The notes: a model not told the origin generated them from the letters alone. A stretch of 64,000 nucleotides of DNA from Phorcus lineatus (GCA_921293015.1 OV121086.1:47075402-47139401); one strand, 5' to 3'; shown: positions 1 through 12,985, counted from the stretch's first letter. A program made the numbers and translations.

Positions 1-3000
1 GTGTCGTGTTCTTCGCAGGCAAAACAGTACGTGTTTGTCCCCATAACATGCTGTGTTGAAGGAAAATAATGGGGCTGTTTCCATTTGGAGTTCTTGACGG
101 TGGTCCTATGAGGATAGTGTATGAGCGTACTATTGTTTCATGGATCAAGGGACTGTACCAGTGTCTGACAAGGGTTGTCTGTGGTGTGGAGAGACTGTTT
201 AACACCAAATGTGTAGTAACAGTGGCAACTGAAAATATTTATAACTCTGCTGTTTTTGTTGATTTCTGTTACAGGAAGACTTTGTATGGTGTAATGAACG
301 GTATGAAGATATGTCTGACTTTTAGTGTTTTAAAAAGTACTATCCTTGAGAATATTTAATACTTCTTCGTTGTTTGTTGATTTTTCTGTTCCGGAAAATA
401 GTGGACTATAAATTTTTGAAACCATCTTTCATTATTTTTATTATTTTTGTGAGATTTTTAAGTCTGTTTTTTCCCGTTGATTTCTGTGTTTTAATTTATA
501 AATTTTTATCGCAGGTTAATTTTAGTGAGTTTTAAAGGTAAGCATACGAAGTACTTTGTATTACCATACATTACAATAAAATGTAAAATGTTTATCTAAG
601 TTGAGATAAGAATGAAATAAGTTTGAATCAGAATATTAAATGTATCTTTTCTCATCTAGTGCTCTCTTTTGTATCCTTAATTTTTTGGGGGTTCCGCGCT
701 GACATTGATATTCGATACATCATCTTACATGGGCATTTTGGAAAGTTTGTTTTAATGTTTCCTCTTTTGCTTTAATGTTTTGTATTGCACTGTATTTATT
801 TTAGGATAAACAACTTTTCGGTAGGCATATGATTTGGAATTTTAGTGCATGATTATTGTTAACGTCTTTTTTTTGCGACCGCATTGATTGTCTTATTTGG
901 TTTTGTGGACTAAGTACCAAATACTCATTGCTTCATTGTTAATTTTGGAAATGTTGAAAATTTGTAACATTCAGATTGTAATATCATGTACCCCACAAGA
1001 CGAATTAATCTTTTTCTCAGTTTAAAACCTCATTTTTTAAATACTTAAATGATATTTAGAAAAAAATTAAAATTAAAAAACCTTATCAACATGTTTAATG
1101 TTAAAAAAAGAAGGTAGGTTTCACGGCCAACGAAAAACATGATGACATTGTGAGAATACGAACATTTTATTGTTGTACTTCATGAAATTACAAGGGTTCC
1201 GTGATGATTTTCATATATCGATTGAATGATGTTACTTTGTTCCTATTTAGTAGACACCAAAAAGGTTGATTCTTTAAGCAATATTAAAAAATTTATTGTT
1301 TTGAACTGTTAACATGACAATATTGTATATCTAACTTATTTTTTCATAGATCTAAAAATATTATTTGCAATCAATTTTGATAACATGACTTAAAATGCTT
1401 ATCATGTAAAGTAATTGCGTTACGCTTTTTACTGTTAAGCCGTGTTTTTGTATATAAAAAGCATTCACATCAAACTGTCTAGACCGTGGAATACTGTTTC
1501 TATTAAATCCATTCTTCAAGATAATACGCGTTTTTCTTCTTCATTTCAATGCGGGGGGCATCTTTTCTATTAACCCCTTTGGACGCACTAGATATCTTCG
1601 TGTTTAGCGAAGGTGTCGGGTATCGAATTAACATCATTATGCCGATCCTTGATGGGAACGGGAGGAAAAACATTCGAGAATGTGCTAAATGGGTCTATTA
1701 TGTCACGTATTTGGCGATCAACAATCTAAAAATGTTTTCTTTGGACGAGATGAAATGGACTCCACTCTCTGATAGTGGTTCGTCATCTGTGCCAAGCTTA
1801 CGGAGGTTTCTTCTGTCCTGTAGGCGTCGTGTGTCAGCATCTCAGGCATTTACTCCTCTTTGGATTTTTCATCACAACGAGATAAGAAAATCTACAATAG
1901 TCACTTCACCAAATAGGTATCGTTAAGGATTTAATTTATTTAATAGTCAATCGAAAATTTTGGCAATCGAAACGTTCGAATTTTACTTTCAAAGTCAATT
2001 TTCAGATTTAAAATTTCATTATATTAATCAGGTCATGCTAAACAAGGACATAAGCTATACAAAGTGGCTCTTATTTTATACATGGAGTAGTTCTTGGCAT
2101 TTACATAAAGTGAAAGTCGTTATCATCCATTTTTCAATACATTCGCGTTATTATTCAATCAACTACAAATTAAATTTCTCAATCATATTCATTTGGAAAT
2201 ATTCCATATTCATTTAAAATAGTCTATTCATTGTCGATGTCATCGTTTATCAGATTATAAATGATGATTATAGAGAAAGAAATCTGAGATGAATAGTGAA
2301 GTAAATAACAATATTTATATCTTCAAGCATAGTTGGTTCTACATTTAGTATTTCAACGAAATTTAAACAAGAGTCTGAAATATTAAGGGATTAAAGACTG
2401 TTTGTGTTGAGATGAAAATATATAATTTTGAGAGACTTTTCATAATACAATAACATCACACAACTTTTATGATTATAACAGTTAATCCCTTACGACGCAA
2501 TAGCGTTAAAAATTGATGACAGCACAATTTCACGATGTCACAGACGTGTTGACGTCACAAAGTTAATCCCTTATCTGCAATGTTGAGGACGTTAATATGT
2601 TCAGAAATGTGCATTGTTTTATTGAAAACTCATGAAAAGTGATCATATATATATGAACATATTTTCATACTTTAAAATCCTAACGTAGTTCTGATGACAC
2701 ATTACAATCAAATATCATATCAATATTATATCAAGATATGCAAAATTTGCTATACACAAGTGTATAAAAGAAAGGCCGCTTGTTTGATAGATATGAGACG
2801 ACTAACAATGTGGCCGCTGTTGATATCTGATATAAAACACGTGTACATGTAGATGAATCGAAGGTTTGATGACGTTGAATAAGTCTAGGATTCTACAAAT
2901 CACATAGGCAAAAAATATACCAATTGACATATCAAGGTGGAATACTTTGACGCATTTTAAGTAAGTTATCCAGGAAATATTGTTTTTCAAGAATATCAAA

Positions 3001-4229
3001 ACCTTGAATCGCCTAGAAAAAGCTGGTTGAACTGTTTTAAACTTACCCACAGCTTATGTCAAGTCAATTAGACTATTTACACGATCTGTTTATAATTTTG
3101 CATTTCAACTTTAGGAAGAATTTTAAAGTGACTTTTAGTTTAATGTCTGGAATTTAATGCAAATGCCCTGCAAAGCAATACACAGAAACCTTATAGGTTT
3201 CTAATGAAAAAACGGGATACAGACAGACACATTCCCTTTTGCTTTCTAAGTAGCATTAAAAGACACTCAAACTTGGTTCTAAATAATTCAAATCTAATGA
3301 GATAATAATTATTATTTATTTGGCTAAATACAATAATTATATCATCAAAATGTGATTTACAAAATTATAGACTAAGTAATTTTTTTTCGGCACTGTAGAT
3401 GTAAGTATATCGTTTATTGGAGCACAAAGTTGTTATTGAAAGATGACAGGGTACGGTGGATTGTTCCACAACTAGAACAAAATTGATAACGCCATGACAA
3501 GCATCCTCATGTTTCAAACAGGTGTTATGCATATCGTGACATTATTATAGTTTGCTGGATACTCGAAGTGGCACAGAGCATGTTTCATAATTTTTTATGT
3601 GGCTAAAAAAAGAGCCAAAAATGTTACGTTCAAATCTCCTTTCGAAATCGTTATCTCTGATTTATCAAAATTAAGGAATATTCTTGTATTTCAATTGTAA
3701 TTGAAAACGGCCTTATATATACTCTGCGCCCCTTTAATTTACTCTTATGCATATTGTTTTATCAGATATAAGTTCACATTGTAATTCTATAGTCCATGAC
3801 CCTCTGTCGTACGTCGTACTTTAAAAAAGTCAATATATAGATTGTTTATAATCATATTGACTGCACTTCTTTCGTGATGTTTATTTGACCATCTACATTC
3901 ATGTTCTTCTCCACGTGCATCTTGATTAGGAACGCCAATAAAATATATTTATATGACATTCATAAACCAGAAATTGACCGATTCACTAACGGCAATATCC
4001 TATTGCTATATAAAATCGCTAAATAAAGCATACACAAGAGCATTATCTTATTAAACTACATCAATTTGTCAATTTATACCTTTTCAGCAAACCCATAATA
4101 ACCCTTTGACCTTCTAGAAATATAGTTAAACTAATTACTCCCCATATTTTCATATCCACGACATTAACAGACCGCAAACGCAAACAGCAGAGTCCAAAGT
4201 GATACCCTCTGTCTCCCGCCGGCAACGAA
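1..4229. other. AT-rich sequence with no recognisable gene
   Basis: No exon chain is supported. A 125-codon open frame at 1549-1926 is less AT-rich than its surroundings but matches nothing I know and shows no clear splice sites. Repeated TTAATCCCTTA motifs, in opposite orientations at about 2386, 2483 and 2563, with a perfect TGACGTCA at 2550-2557, hint at a small degenerate inverted-repeat element. Confidence 0.5.
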
Positions 4230-4380
4230 ATGACAGTTGAGAAACTTAATACCAAATATAATAAGAAGGGGGTCAGGAATCAGACTTATTCGTTTCGGGG
4301 GCTGGTTCCCCCACAGCGTTCAGTCCCTCCCAAACAACCCCCTTCCTTACCACCTGGGCAGCGGCCAAAACCAATTACAG
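4230..4380 (+). CDS. Possible orphan first coding exon, proline-rich, unrecognised
   Basis: An ATG opens a 50-codon frame (begins MTVEKLNTKYNKKG, ends PPGQRPKPIT) that is much richer in GC than its surroundings and runs exactly into a perfect donor, ACAG|GTAAGT, in phase 1. A TGA lies in frame about 30 bp upstream, so this would be a 5' exon. If unspliced, the frame meets TGA after five more codons; the same frame then reopens with FSREELARLQRDTLLRRGAG. I cannot name a family, and no convincing next exon follows. It could also be part of a mobile element or a decayed gene. Confidence 0.25.
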
Positions 4381-7300
4381 GTAAGTCTAGAGGGTGATTT
4401 TCACGGGAGGAACTTGCCCGCCTCCAGAGGGACACCTTGTTACGGAGAGGAGCGGGAGGTTTGTTTTAATATCAACAAATACAGCCATATTCTTATAAAC
4501 ATCACAAGTGGTCTTGGCACAACTTGAAGAATGTCAGTAACGGTATTCCAGTCTGAGTGGCACATGTCTAAACCGTGAATGGTAACCGACATTACAAGCC
4601 GTATCCAGCTTGTTTGATGCTGAGAACCTAATATTAGTACTAAGTCGTCTTGATTCTATGAAACATTTGTAAATGTCAAGGACCGTGTTCGTGAAGCGGT
4701 TGCAGGTTGAACTACGTATAATTTTGTAAGGGGCTGTGTTCTCAAAGAAGTGACTTGACGTCTAATGTAGGAGGGAGAGGAGTCAAACGTGTACTTGAAT
4801 TATTTCTTTCACATGAAATTGAGTGATATTATAAAGAAATTTGAAAGTAAAGGCGATGCAGAACTATAGATATGCTTTAATGAGTGTTAATTAATTGTGC
4901 ATTGAATAATTCTAAAGCCTTCAACGAAACATTTTGATAAAAATATATAGTTTAAAATGAGCGTGTACCAATTTCGTATGGAACATGGTCGTTGAAGTAA
5001 TTAAAAAACACACGCACATAATATACAAGAAAAATACTCCAAAAATAGAATAAAACGATTAAATTACATATCCTGAAAAAAAAGAGACCAATTGAAATCA
5101 GTTTATGTGAATAAATGTACTTGTTGGTATTCAAATAGCATATTTTAAAACACCTGGGAGATGAATAGATACGCATGCCCTGCAACGTCGTGTCATTATA
5201 AATAAGGTGTTATGAATATCTGACTTTAAAAAAACCATCTTATTACTATGCATTCATGGCTTTTTTCTGTGCTTCTTGTTGGGAAGAAAAAATTGTTTTA
5301 CTAAAGTACAATTTCAATGGGCAAGCTTAGCTTATGATAGTATATTCATAGTTAATATCCACTTGTTGATAACTGATTGAAGCAAACGTTTGGTTTGTCA
5401 TACATTAAACTACAAGCATGTGTTTACATTTTTAATTCTTTTTTAAAAAAACGAAATAATATCCCAAAACATATTTTTAAAACAATAACTATCAATGCAT
5501 TACTTTCTTTCGTTTGTGAATAATGCATGGATATGTTTACTTAGTTTCTACAGTCACAACACTCTCAAAATATTTTGTAGCCTCTGGATACGTTTGTTTC
5601 ATATTTAGAAAAAATTCACAAGAAAAACCAAAATCAAACATAAACCCTTAAATGCAGTTGTCAATCATGAATACGATTAATATTCATAGTTCAAATTGCT
5701 ATTTTGTTTACAAAAAGAGCTAATCAATTCTACAAACAGCACCCACCGATCCAACGTTAATTCTCAATCATGGAGCGTGTAAACGCCCAAAATGCTCCCT
5801 TTAAGTGCAGAAACTGTGATCAAATATACCTTCAATGAACTCACAACCATCCCTCCTGGACCGAGGATATTCAAATATTATTGAACAATGCTCTTCAAAG
5901 TAGACTATTGGACACTTTGCAAGGATCATATTGGACTCCAGGTCCGTATTGGCGAAACAACGTTTAGTTTAGCCACTTTGTCATCGTATGACCGTTTGCC
6001 ACGCCAAAACACAACATATTGATGTTATTTATACTTTGATCAAGTCAACTAATTCTGTCCAATTCAACGCTGGCCCTCTAGTTTAGATATTAATGCTAAT
6101 GTCACAAGCAGTGCTCAAGTGAGAAAATATTTACACTTTAAGCTTTGAGCCTTCCACAGCCAACATAAACGTTCAAAAAGGTCCGTTTCGTAGGCCTTTT
6201 CATGGCGGGCAAATAGCCTAGAGGTGCGCTCAATGCCTGCTGTTTTGAATGCAGTTGTGGTATCATTTTCAATAAATCATCAAAGAGTCTTGCCAAAGGT
6301 GAACCAGCACAAAATGGAAATATGATTGGACTTTTTTCTTGAATTAATGAAACAAAAACACAATTTAGAAAACAGCCATATCCTGCAAATATAGCGGAAG
6401 TGATGTGTTAAATATATCCAAACTCTTAAATAAATGATGGAATTGATTTAGGGATTGGTTTTATATTTATAGTACTTTTGTAAGTAAGAGTTCAACTCTT
6501 GTGAATGTTTTGTTTGCATAGATTTGATTAACTTAACATATTACTCAGTAAAATAAATTAATGAGGTTTAGGTAATGATGTTATATTTCCTGAAAGTAGA
6601 AAAATAGCTTTGTAAATTACAATTTTCAAAGTAAGTAGTCAGTTATTTTGATTTCAGGAAACTATCGGATTCTGAAAAAAATAGATTGAAAATAAATCCC
6701 TGTTATGATTGCAAAGTTCAAGTAAAATCATTATACATATTCCTTGAGAAGACAATATTTTAAAAATAACACCATTACACATTTAACGCGAATTCAGTCA
6801 TTAGAATGTATGTAATGTATCAAAATTTCGTAAATATCTCAATTTCTAGAAATGAAGAAATAAATTTCAAATTTTTTTGATATTTTGAAGAGGCAGTAGC
6901 ACTTTTTATACAAGATTTATTTCTTCAAATTTTATTCAACAAATTTAAATTTAACTGAAATGTATTATCTTCAGAGATTCAAAACATATCATTATTCGTA
7001 GTCGTAAAGAACATCTTTCAATCCTTTGGCTTCACAAAGCTTATTCGATCAAGTCACCTTGGTTTTAAAACTGATTCTTTTGATTATATAACATTGTCTT
7101 GCAATTGGAACCATTTATTTTTGTTTTCGGAGATCTAAATATTATTCTAAAAAACGTGTTACTGTCAATTTGAAACAAACAAAATCAGCCGAAACGTCAT
7201 TACAATATTTTTTTCGAGAAGTCCATATGAAACATGACGTGGAGTCCAGTGAGTGAGAGACCCCGAGCGTGACATCAGCTATCGGTGGAAAGCGCTCGTT

Positions 7301-7990
7301 AAACTCTCAATGTAAGTAAGTAAGAGTGAGAGACGGGTCCGCTGTGATGAACAGCTCTGCTAGATGCAGGAAATTCTGTATAAAAGAGTCTCTGTATCAC
7401 TTTTATTAAATTACTTACTTACTTTGAAGAAATGGTACTACGAACATATGAAAACCTGTATATTTGAAATATAGCTCGATTTAAAGTGACTGATGGTAAT
7501 CAATATATTTTCCTGAATCATAATCTTTTAAACAATAAAGTATAGTCAAATGAAATGTTATAACTTCCCATAAATAATGTCATGAACATAGGATTGCATT
7601 ACAGTTAGTTTAAGACGAAAGTTGTTTACTTCATAATGTCCTTGGTTTTCGCTAAGATGAGGAATGGATTGTCAATAATGTGTATGAAGATTCAATTGTG
7701 TTGAATAAAAACATTTTAAAGGGGATTTCAATTTACACTTAATGTCTAAAAGTTAATTATTAATTTGTAATTTACGAGTTATAAACACTTTTTTTAAACT
7801 GAGGAGGGTGTTTCTTAAGTTATATTTGATACTTCGTACTGTATTTTCGTATTTGGAAGGTCATAGTATAATGTTCGAAACATGGACCTTAAATTCACAT
7901 GATACTTTCCTATCAAAGTCAACATTGCTTACATACAAAAGCTTTATGTGATAATATGATAATATTACTCGCCCGTGTAAGATTTATACG
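4381..7990. other. AT-rich sequence with no recognisable gene
   Basis: No coding exon is supported. At 7238-7425 there is a GC-richer patch with GTAAGTAAGTAAG near its middle and its reverse complement about 100 bp later, plus two GAGTGAGAGAC copies; it may be a small decayed repeat element. Confidence 0.5.
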
Positions 7991-8024
7991 GCGATATTAA
8001 ACTAGTGTAATACCGCTGCACGTA

Positions 8025-8081
8025 TGACGTCGTAATATTGTGTGGTTGTGACGTCACAATCTTGGCATCGACGTCTCAATG
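8025..8081. promoter_or_regulatory. Cluster of CREB/ATF-type sites
   Basis: Three GACGTC cores occur within 52 bp: TGACGTCG (8025-8032), a perfect palindromic TGACGTCA (8049-8056) and CGACGTCT (8069-8076). An ATGGCGGC context starts at 8079, but its frame closes after 18 codons. It resembles a CpG-type promoter, but the foldback element starting at 8161 makes an origin within a repeat equally likely. Confidence 0.35.
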
Positions 8082-8160
8082 GCGGCTTGGTCGCGGAAAT
8101 GCTTCGTTCAGTACACTTTCGGTAATAATGCTTGATTACTGAGGTCAAGTAATAAACAGA

Positions 8161-8298
8161 ATACTAAACTTCCTTCCATTAAATACTATTTTTATTAAAC
8201 TCGTTAATGATTTGGTATCAAACTCGCTTTCGCTCGTTTTATACTTAATCATTAACTCGTTTAATAAAAATAGTATTAAATGGAAGGCCGTTTAGTAT
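8161..8298. mobile_element. Palindromic foldback element
   Basis: The 52-nt left arm (8161-8212) and right arm (8247-8298) are reverse complements at 47 of 52 positions. The 34-nt spacer is itself partly self-complementary around TCGCTTTCGCTCG, so the whole 138 bp can fold into one hairpin. No target duplication is clear. This is a miniature, non-coding element. Confidence 0.8.
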
Positions 8299-9700
8299 CC
8301 TCTATACATGAGATATGTTTTTGTTGTGATTACATTGTTGAAGATGTTCAATTTGTTTTATGATAGAAAGGTTGCTTACAGTCATACATTTAGTTGTAAT
8401 GTAGCTTTTATATCAGCTGTTGACATGATCAAAAGGTTTAATTTCATATAATAAAGCATCAGCAATACAGTGATTATCAGTAGATTTAACACATTCAGTG
8501 TGATTATTTAACAATCTTATATATAATAACTACATATAAACAGGAGTTGAATGACTTCCTTCAGCACAGCACTGGTAACATCGTATTTAAAAGGTGAGAC
8601 TTTAATATGGCCTTGAAGGAAATAGTGCCACATACTACCATTTACGAAATCAAGGCACGGAAGCTTTGTAAAAGATGGTCATAATTGGCACCTACGTCCA
8701 AAACCGCTGTTATCATTAAAATAATAAGTATGAAGTAAAACGTAACTTTAATGAAGATAAACAAAACTACAAGATCAGAAAATACACCTAAAGCATGAAG
8801 TATTTAAAATAGCAAACTTTCTTATATCTTAATATGAAAATCATCCATTATCAATTAGTCTCTTAAGAAGGTTTTCACTATTTTTCTCAAAACTTTGGTT
8901 CACCATATGACCTTCACTTACATCCTTTCAACTCCGACGCGACGATGTATGTCTCATATCTGTAAAAGTTAACTTCTTACATCTGTACATCGCATGTGCA
9001 CATTTCCTCATTTAGTGTCATCAAGTTGACGTCAAATATTTGGTGGTTAATTGACAAATTGATAACTCAAATGAAACGTGACAGTTCATTAGTGAGATAA
9101 AACACTACTCCTCAGTCTTCTGAAAGATCTCCTTCATTAAGATTTTTCCTAGGAGTGTTGTCCTCGTCGTGTTGTCCTATGTTACGGCTTTCTGTCCCTC
9201 CTTAACTAGCATTCCTGGGCCCTCGGTTAGTCTTCAGAAGCCCCAAAGGGACATTCAAAGTCGATCGACAAGAAAAGGAGCAGGTTTTTTTTCCCTGGCT
9301 TCAATCGTGACTTCCAGGACCTGGATTAGCCTACAAAACTAAAACGTGGGTTATAAACATAAGATTGGATCACTGTTAAGGCGAAGGGTGGGGCGAGGTA
9401 ACACCCTTCACCCTTACAGGCTTACAAGTAAAACCTTATAAGTGTTAATTTTCCTTAACCTGCTGACCTGATTTCGTGCCGGGACTTTAAAAGGTTTATA
9501 CCGAAATCCTTGGTCATACCTTTTCAATCGTTCTTCTCCTCATCTGGAGGCGGATATTAGTTCGTATGTCGCGTGCTAAGTGTTTCAGTACTCTTCTTCT
9601 CTCAATCACGATCACCGTGTTTTTGAAACACGAATATGTCAATATTTACTGAGGCGAGTATTAGGAGAGATTTGGCTGTCTGTGTGTCCTACCAAGGGTC
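8299..9700. other. Intergenic sequence, no gene seen
   Basis: AT-rich to about 9100, then a more balanced base composition with several CpGs. A short hairpin (GAAGGGTG ... CACCCTTC) lies near 9380-9410. No exon is supported. Confidence 0.5.
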
Positions 9701-9707
9701 ATCATCC

Positions 9708-9719
9708 TGCGCATGCGCA
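9708..9719. promoter_or_regulatory. Perfect NRF1-type palindrome
   Basis: TGCGCATGCGCA is the full palindromic consensus of nuclear respiratory factor 1. It stands in a CpG-containing patch and is followed 12 bp later by GGCCATGTTG, a YY1-like context whose ATG frame ends after 26 codons. No downstream gene could be assembled. Confidence 0.45.
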
Positions 9720-9924
9720 GTCCTCTGTTGGCCATGTTGACGAGACGATTAGAAATAAATGCGACTGACAATACTTCGTCTGGTTGTCAACATAACCAAA
9801 CAGCTTCTGTCTGAGATTGGATATTGGCAAGGTTTTTGGAACATAAAAACGACTTAAACACAGGAGTAATTGCTTCTCCCATATATCTCTCTCAATTCGC
9901 ATCTCCTTCTGAAAACTTTCACAG

Positions 9925-10216
9925 AACGACGAGGGAATTTTGGCTCCAGCATCAACACAGGCAACCAGTGGTGTAAAGAATATAATGGATGCCTCGGCGT
10001 GGGGTATTCGTCAGTTTGAAAACATCAACACTTGCATTGGCATCACATCCGGGTCTTCAACACCAGCACCAGCACAGACGGCGGAGTATTTGAGATTAAT
10101 CACCATCCTCGGTTCGTTCAGTGTAAACTCGTCCTGCGACCTAGACAGTCACACTTGTAGGAGGAACTACTTGCAATACGAATTACACACGATACTCATA
10201 AAAAGACATTGTCAAT
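9925..10216 (+). other. Exon-like open segment, unrecognised
   Basis: An acceptor-like site (GAAAACTTTCACAG) precedes GC-richer sequence open in two frames: one runs from NDEGILAPASTQATSG for about 97 codons, the other reads NTGNQWCKEYNGCLGVG and stops after about 30. Neither matches a family I know and no strong donor follows. It may be an exon of an unannotated gene or chance. Confidence 0.15.
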
Positions 10217-10399
10217 AGAGTTTCGCCAAAATATGAGAATACGAAATTATCTGTATGTTCATCTTGGGTATAGAATTCGGGGTTATTAAATTTTACCATT
10301 CTATTTGAATCCTTCACTTGAACACGACAAAGTCTGACTTTATAAAGGGCATGGACAAGAAAGATAAAACGCATTTTTCTTAGTTTTGAGTGTTCTTAA

Positions 10400-11633
10400 A
10401 AGTAAAACCAAGGTGGTCTGAGTACGCTTAGGGGCTCTGGCTTGGATAACAATTTCATCTATGATAGCTTTCGCTAATTTTTTACCATTCGAGTAGATCA
10501 CATGGACGTGAACATGAGAATTAATATACGAAAAAGAAACTGTTTTGCTGTTTGTAACCTAAGCACCCGATAATTAATACTTTCACTGAATTGGTTCGTT
10601 GATAACCATGAGTGACTATGAAAAAATGGGTCCCTTATGCAATTTTATCTTTAAACTGCTTCCGACCCAATGTCTATAGGTTTGAAATATGGTTTTAAAA
10701 CTGAATTACCCAACTAATCAACCACTCATTTGATTTCCAAAATCATTTGCCAAATTAGTTTGAGTAATTATTGAATGAAATCCAACCATTTAAGGTGCTC
10801 AAACGTTGTGTCTTTTGTAACAACATTGAAACTATGATGAGTTTGGCAATGGCAGTCAATATGTTATAAATTTCTAAGAACTTAATGAGATCACCGAAGA
10901 CATTATAATTCTTTTGGTCTTACATTGTTACCATCATCGTTTGCATTTTTGACGACTGCTATGGCACCACTGACGTCTTGACCACTCGCCCAGTTTCGGG
11001 TACCATTCCTAAGCAAGAAAAACATGTCATAAGAATTGTCAGTCTTAAAATCTTAAAGGCTCAGAAAATGTACAATTTGTTGCAATGCCGCACTCATACC
11101 TACATGTTATAGTGATCCATGTTCAGCAAAATTCTGTTTAACACTTCTAGGAACAGTTGACGTGCCCCTGCTTGAAGGGACACAGGTTGTTGTTGGGTTG
11201 AAGTTTCACGTCTGCTTCCACCATTGGGTGATGTCGCCGACGTGGGGCCTATGCCTTAGTTATTTGCAATGGATGGGGGAATAAGATTTAGAATAGGTCA
11301 TAGACACCCAAATAAAGTTAATAAAAGATCTAAAGTGGTAAAAAAAACATAATTTTGAATTTTGAATAGAGTGAAGGGTTGGGGGTGAAGGTTGGGGGGG
11401 GGGGGGGGGGAGTGGTGAACGTTGGGGGGGGAGGGGGGGAGGGGGGTAGAGATAAATTGGAATTAAATTTGTTGAGATGGCGTCATACCTGAAAGAGATA
11501 GAAAAATATGGTGTATGGGGAATAGGGAATGCGGATAAGGTAACATATGCTTATCCTTTTAAATGAGAAGTTGTCGTTTCTGAAAATCTCAATGACGCTC
11601 ACTTAATGTTTTTGACAATAAACAGGTTAAAGT
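10400..11633. other. Intergenic sequence, no gene seen
   Basis: No coding exon is supported. The notable content is the poly-G tract near 11.4 kb. Confidence 0.5.
11376..11446 (+). repeat. Poly-G / quadruplex-prone tract
   Basis: Contains an uninterrupted run of 17 G (11394-11410) and three further runs of 8, 7 and 6 G separated by single bases or a short spacer. Four or more G-runs in 55 bp could fold as a G-quadruplex. The run length also makes it prone to sequencing error. Confidence 0.85.
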
Positions 11634-11642
11634 CTTGAATTG

Positions 11643-12976
11643 GGTTAGGTCTACTAATGCCTACAGTGACGAATGCCTACAGAGAAAAACAGCTACACTG
11701 TATGTTGTGATAGTGATGCGCTTACCTGCACATAATTGAACTCACCCAATTAGTGTTAACGAGCTGAGGGATTAGGGAAGTAGGGGGAAGAACAACTATA
11801 CATGAATTAAACAAAGTGAGAAGGAACCGGCTTAATGTATTGTGAATGATGCTTCCATGTGAGAAGGAAATATTTTGCTTTGTAATGCATGTAACCGAAG
11901 TCCTCTTCGCTAAACATGGCAAATCCAAAGAAAGTCGAATACTACACATCGCAGAAAGGAGGACAGCAGATACTACTAGAAGGGTAGAGTAGTAGTAGTA
12001 GTATAATTTTTATACAAGTGTCACACGCATCATTCCATTTTATATACAGGACATGTTACACAATATAGAACAATGCGTCGAGCCACAACTGGCTTATGAG
12101 ACACTAAAAACACATGTTACCGTTGATAAATGCATTTACTTAAATATAAGATATTGAACATAATCAGATTAGTAACAACTCTCTTCTTTTAAACATATTT
12201 AAAATCGAAAAAGCTAAAATATTTTGCAGATGTGTTTCATTCATAATAAAAATAAACTTTTCATTATCATTTAAGTCATAAAAAGCTCCATTAATTTTAA
12301 AAGCAGCTTCAAACAGATTAAAACGCAACTCATCATAAAGATTACATTTCATTAAGAAATGAAATTCATCTTCGACCATATGTACATGTTGATTATTTAC
12401 ATTTTTAATACAATATTTACAATGCCTTTGTAAAAGAGGAACCGGAGGCTTGGCATATCTGCCGGTTTCAATAAACAAGGGTAAAATACCACATCCACAT
12501 TTTGATAAAATACGACAATGATCTCTAAACATGCAAAACGTGAAGAACCCCATTGAGCTGGACACTTGATTAAGTTAGCTTAATGCGTTATGCAATGTCA
12601 AACCATTATATAGATGACTTCTAATGTTATAAAGAGTCATATATATAGTATATATGTATAATGTACGTAACAATGTAAATTATTTATTAAATTATGATTT
12701 GACGTCATTTGATTTTATACGTCAAAATAAAATGTGAATGTGAGCTAAACTTTATGAAGATATGAAAATCAAATGAATATATATGATTTACTCTAAAATA
12801 TGTGTTTTGTTAACCTTATCATCGCTGTAGGCATTAGTCACCAAGTAAGGAGGGTCCAAGTGGGAGAGTCCACTGTAATGAAAGGGTGAAGGCTGTTAGT
12901 TTTAAAACCACTGGTGCATAAAGTTGTTTATTTAACACTGTAGGCATTTGTCACTGTAGGCATTAGTAGACTCCGC
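11643..12976. mobile_element. Mutator-like non-autonomous DNA transposon
   Basis: Terminal inverted repeats at 11649-11682 and 12938-12971 match at 33 of 34 positions and extend more loosely outward to starts GGTTAG and rc GCGGA. Each end contains two spaced copies of the motif AATGCCTACAG; a further inverted copy lies inside at 12824-12840. A 9-bp direct repeat, CTTGAATTG, flanks both ends (11634-11642 and 12977-12985), the duplication size of Mutator-like elements. The only coding remnant inside belongs to a LINE on the minus strand, so the element is non-autonomous or was later invaded. Confidence 0.75.
12004..12565 (-). mobile_element. 3' end of a non-LTR retrotransposon (LINE), truncated
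   Basis: A 133-codon frame (12164-12565) matches the C-terminal region that follows reverse transcriptase in many invertebrate LINEs: an IETGRYAKPP segment, a cysteine pair CKYC, then EDEFHFLMKC with spaced His/Cys and YDELR. Only the C-terminus and about 160 bp of 3' UTR remain; reverse transcriptase and endonuclease domains are absent, as expected for 5' truncation. A short (AGT)n tract at about 11987-12003 abuts its 3' side. It lies inside the Mutator-like element. Confidence 0.75.
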
Positions 12977-12985
12977 CTTGAATTG

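Noticed and set aside
19-69. Possible last exon at the left edge (acceptor CTTCGCAG, frame ending VPITCCVEGK then stop), reminiscent of a tetraspanin loop
   Set aside because: Only 16 codons; a tetraspanin would need a fourth membrane segment after this motif, and no other evidence exists.
1549-1926. 125-codon frame as a gene
   Set aside because: No recognisable family, no splice signals and no neighbouring exons; mentioned only in the regional entry.
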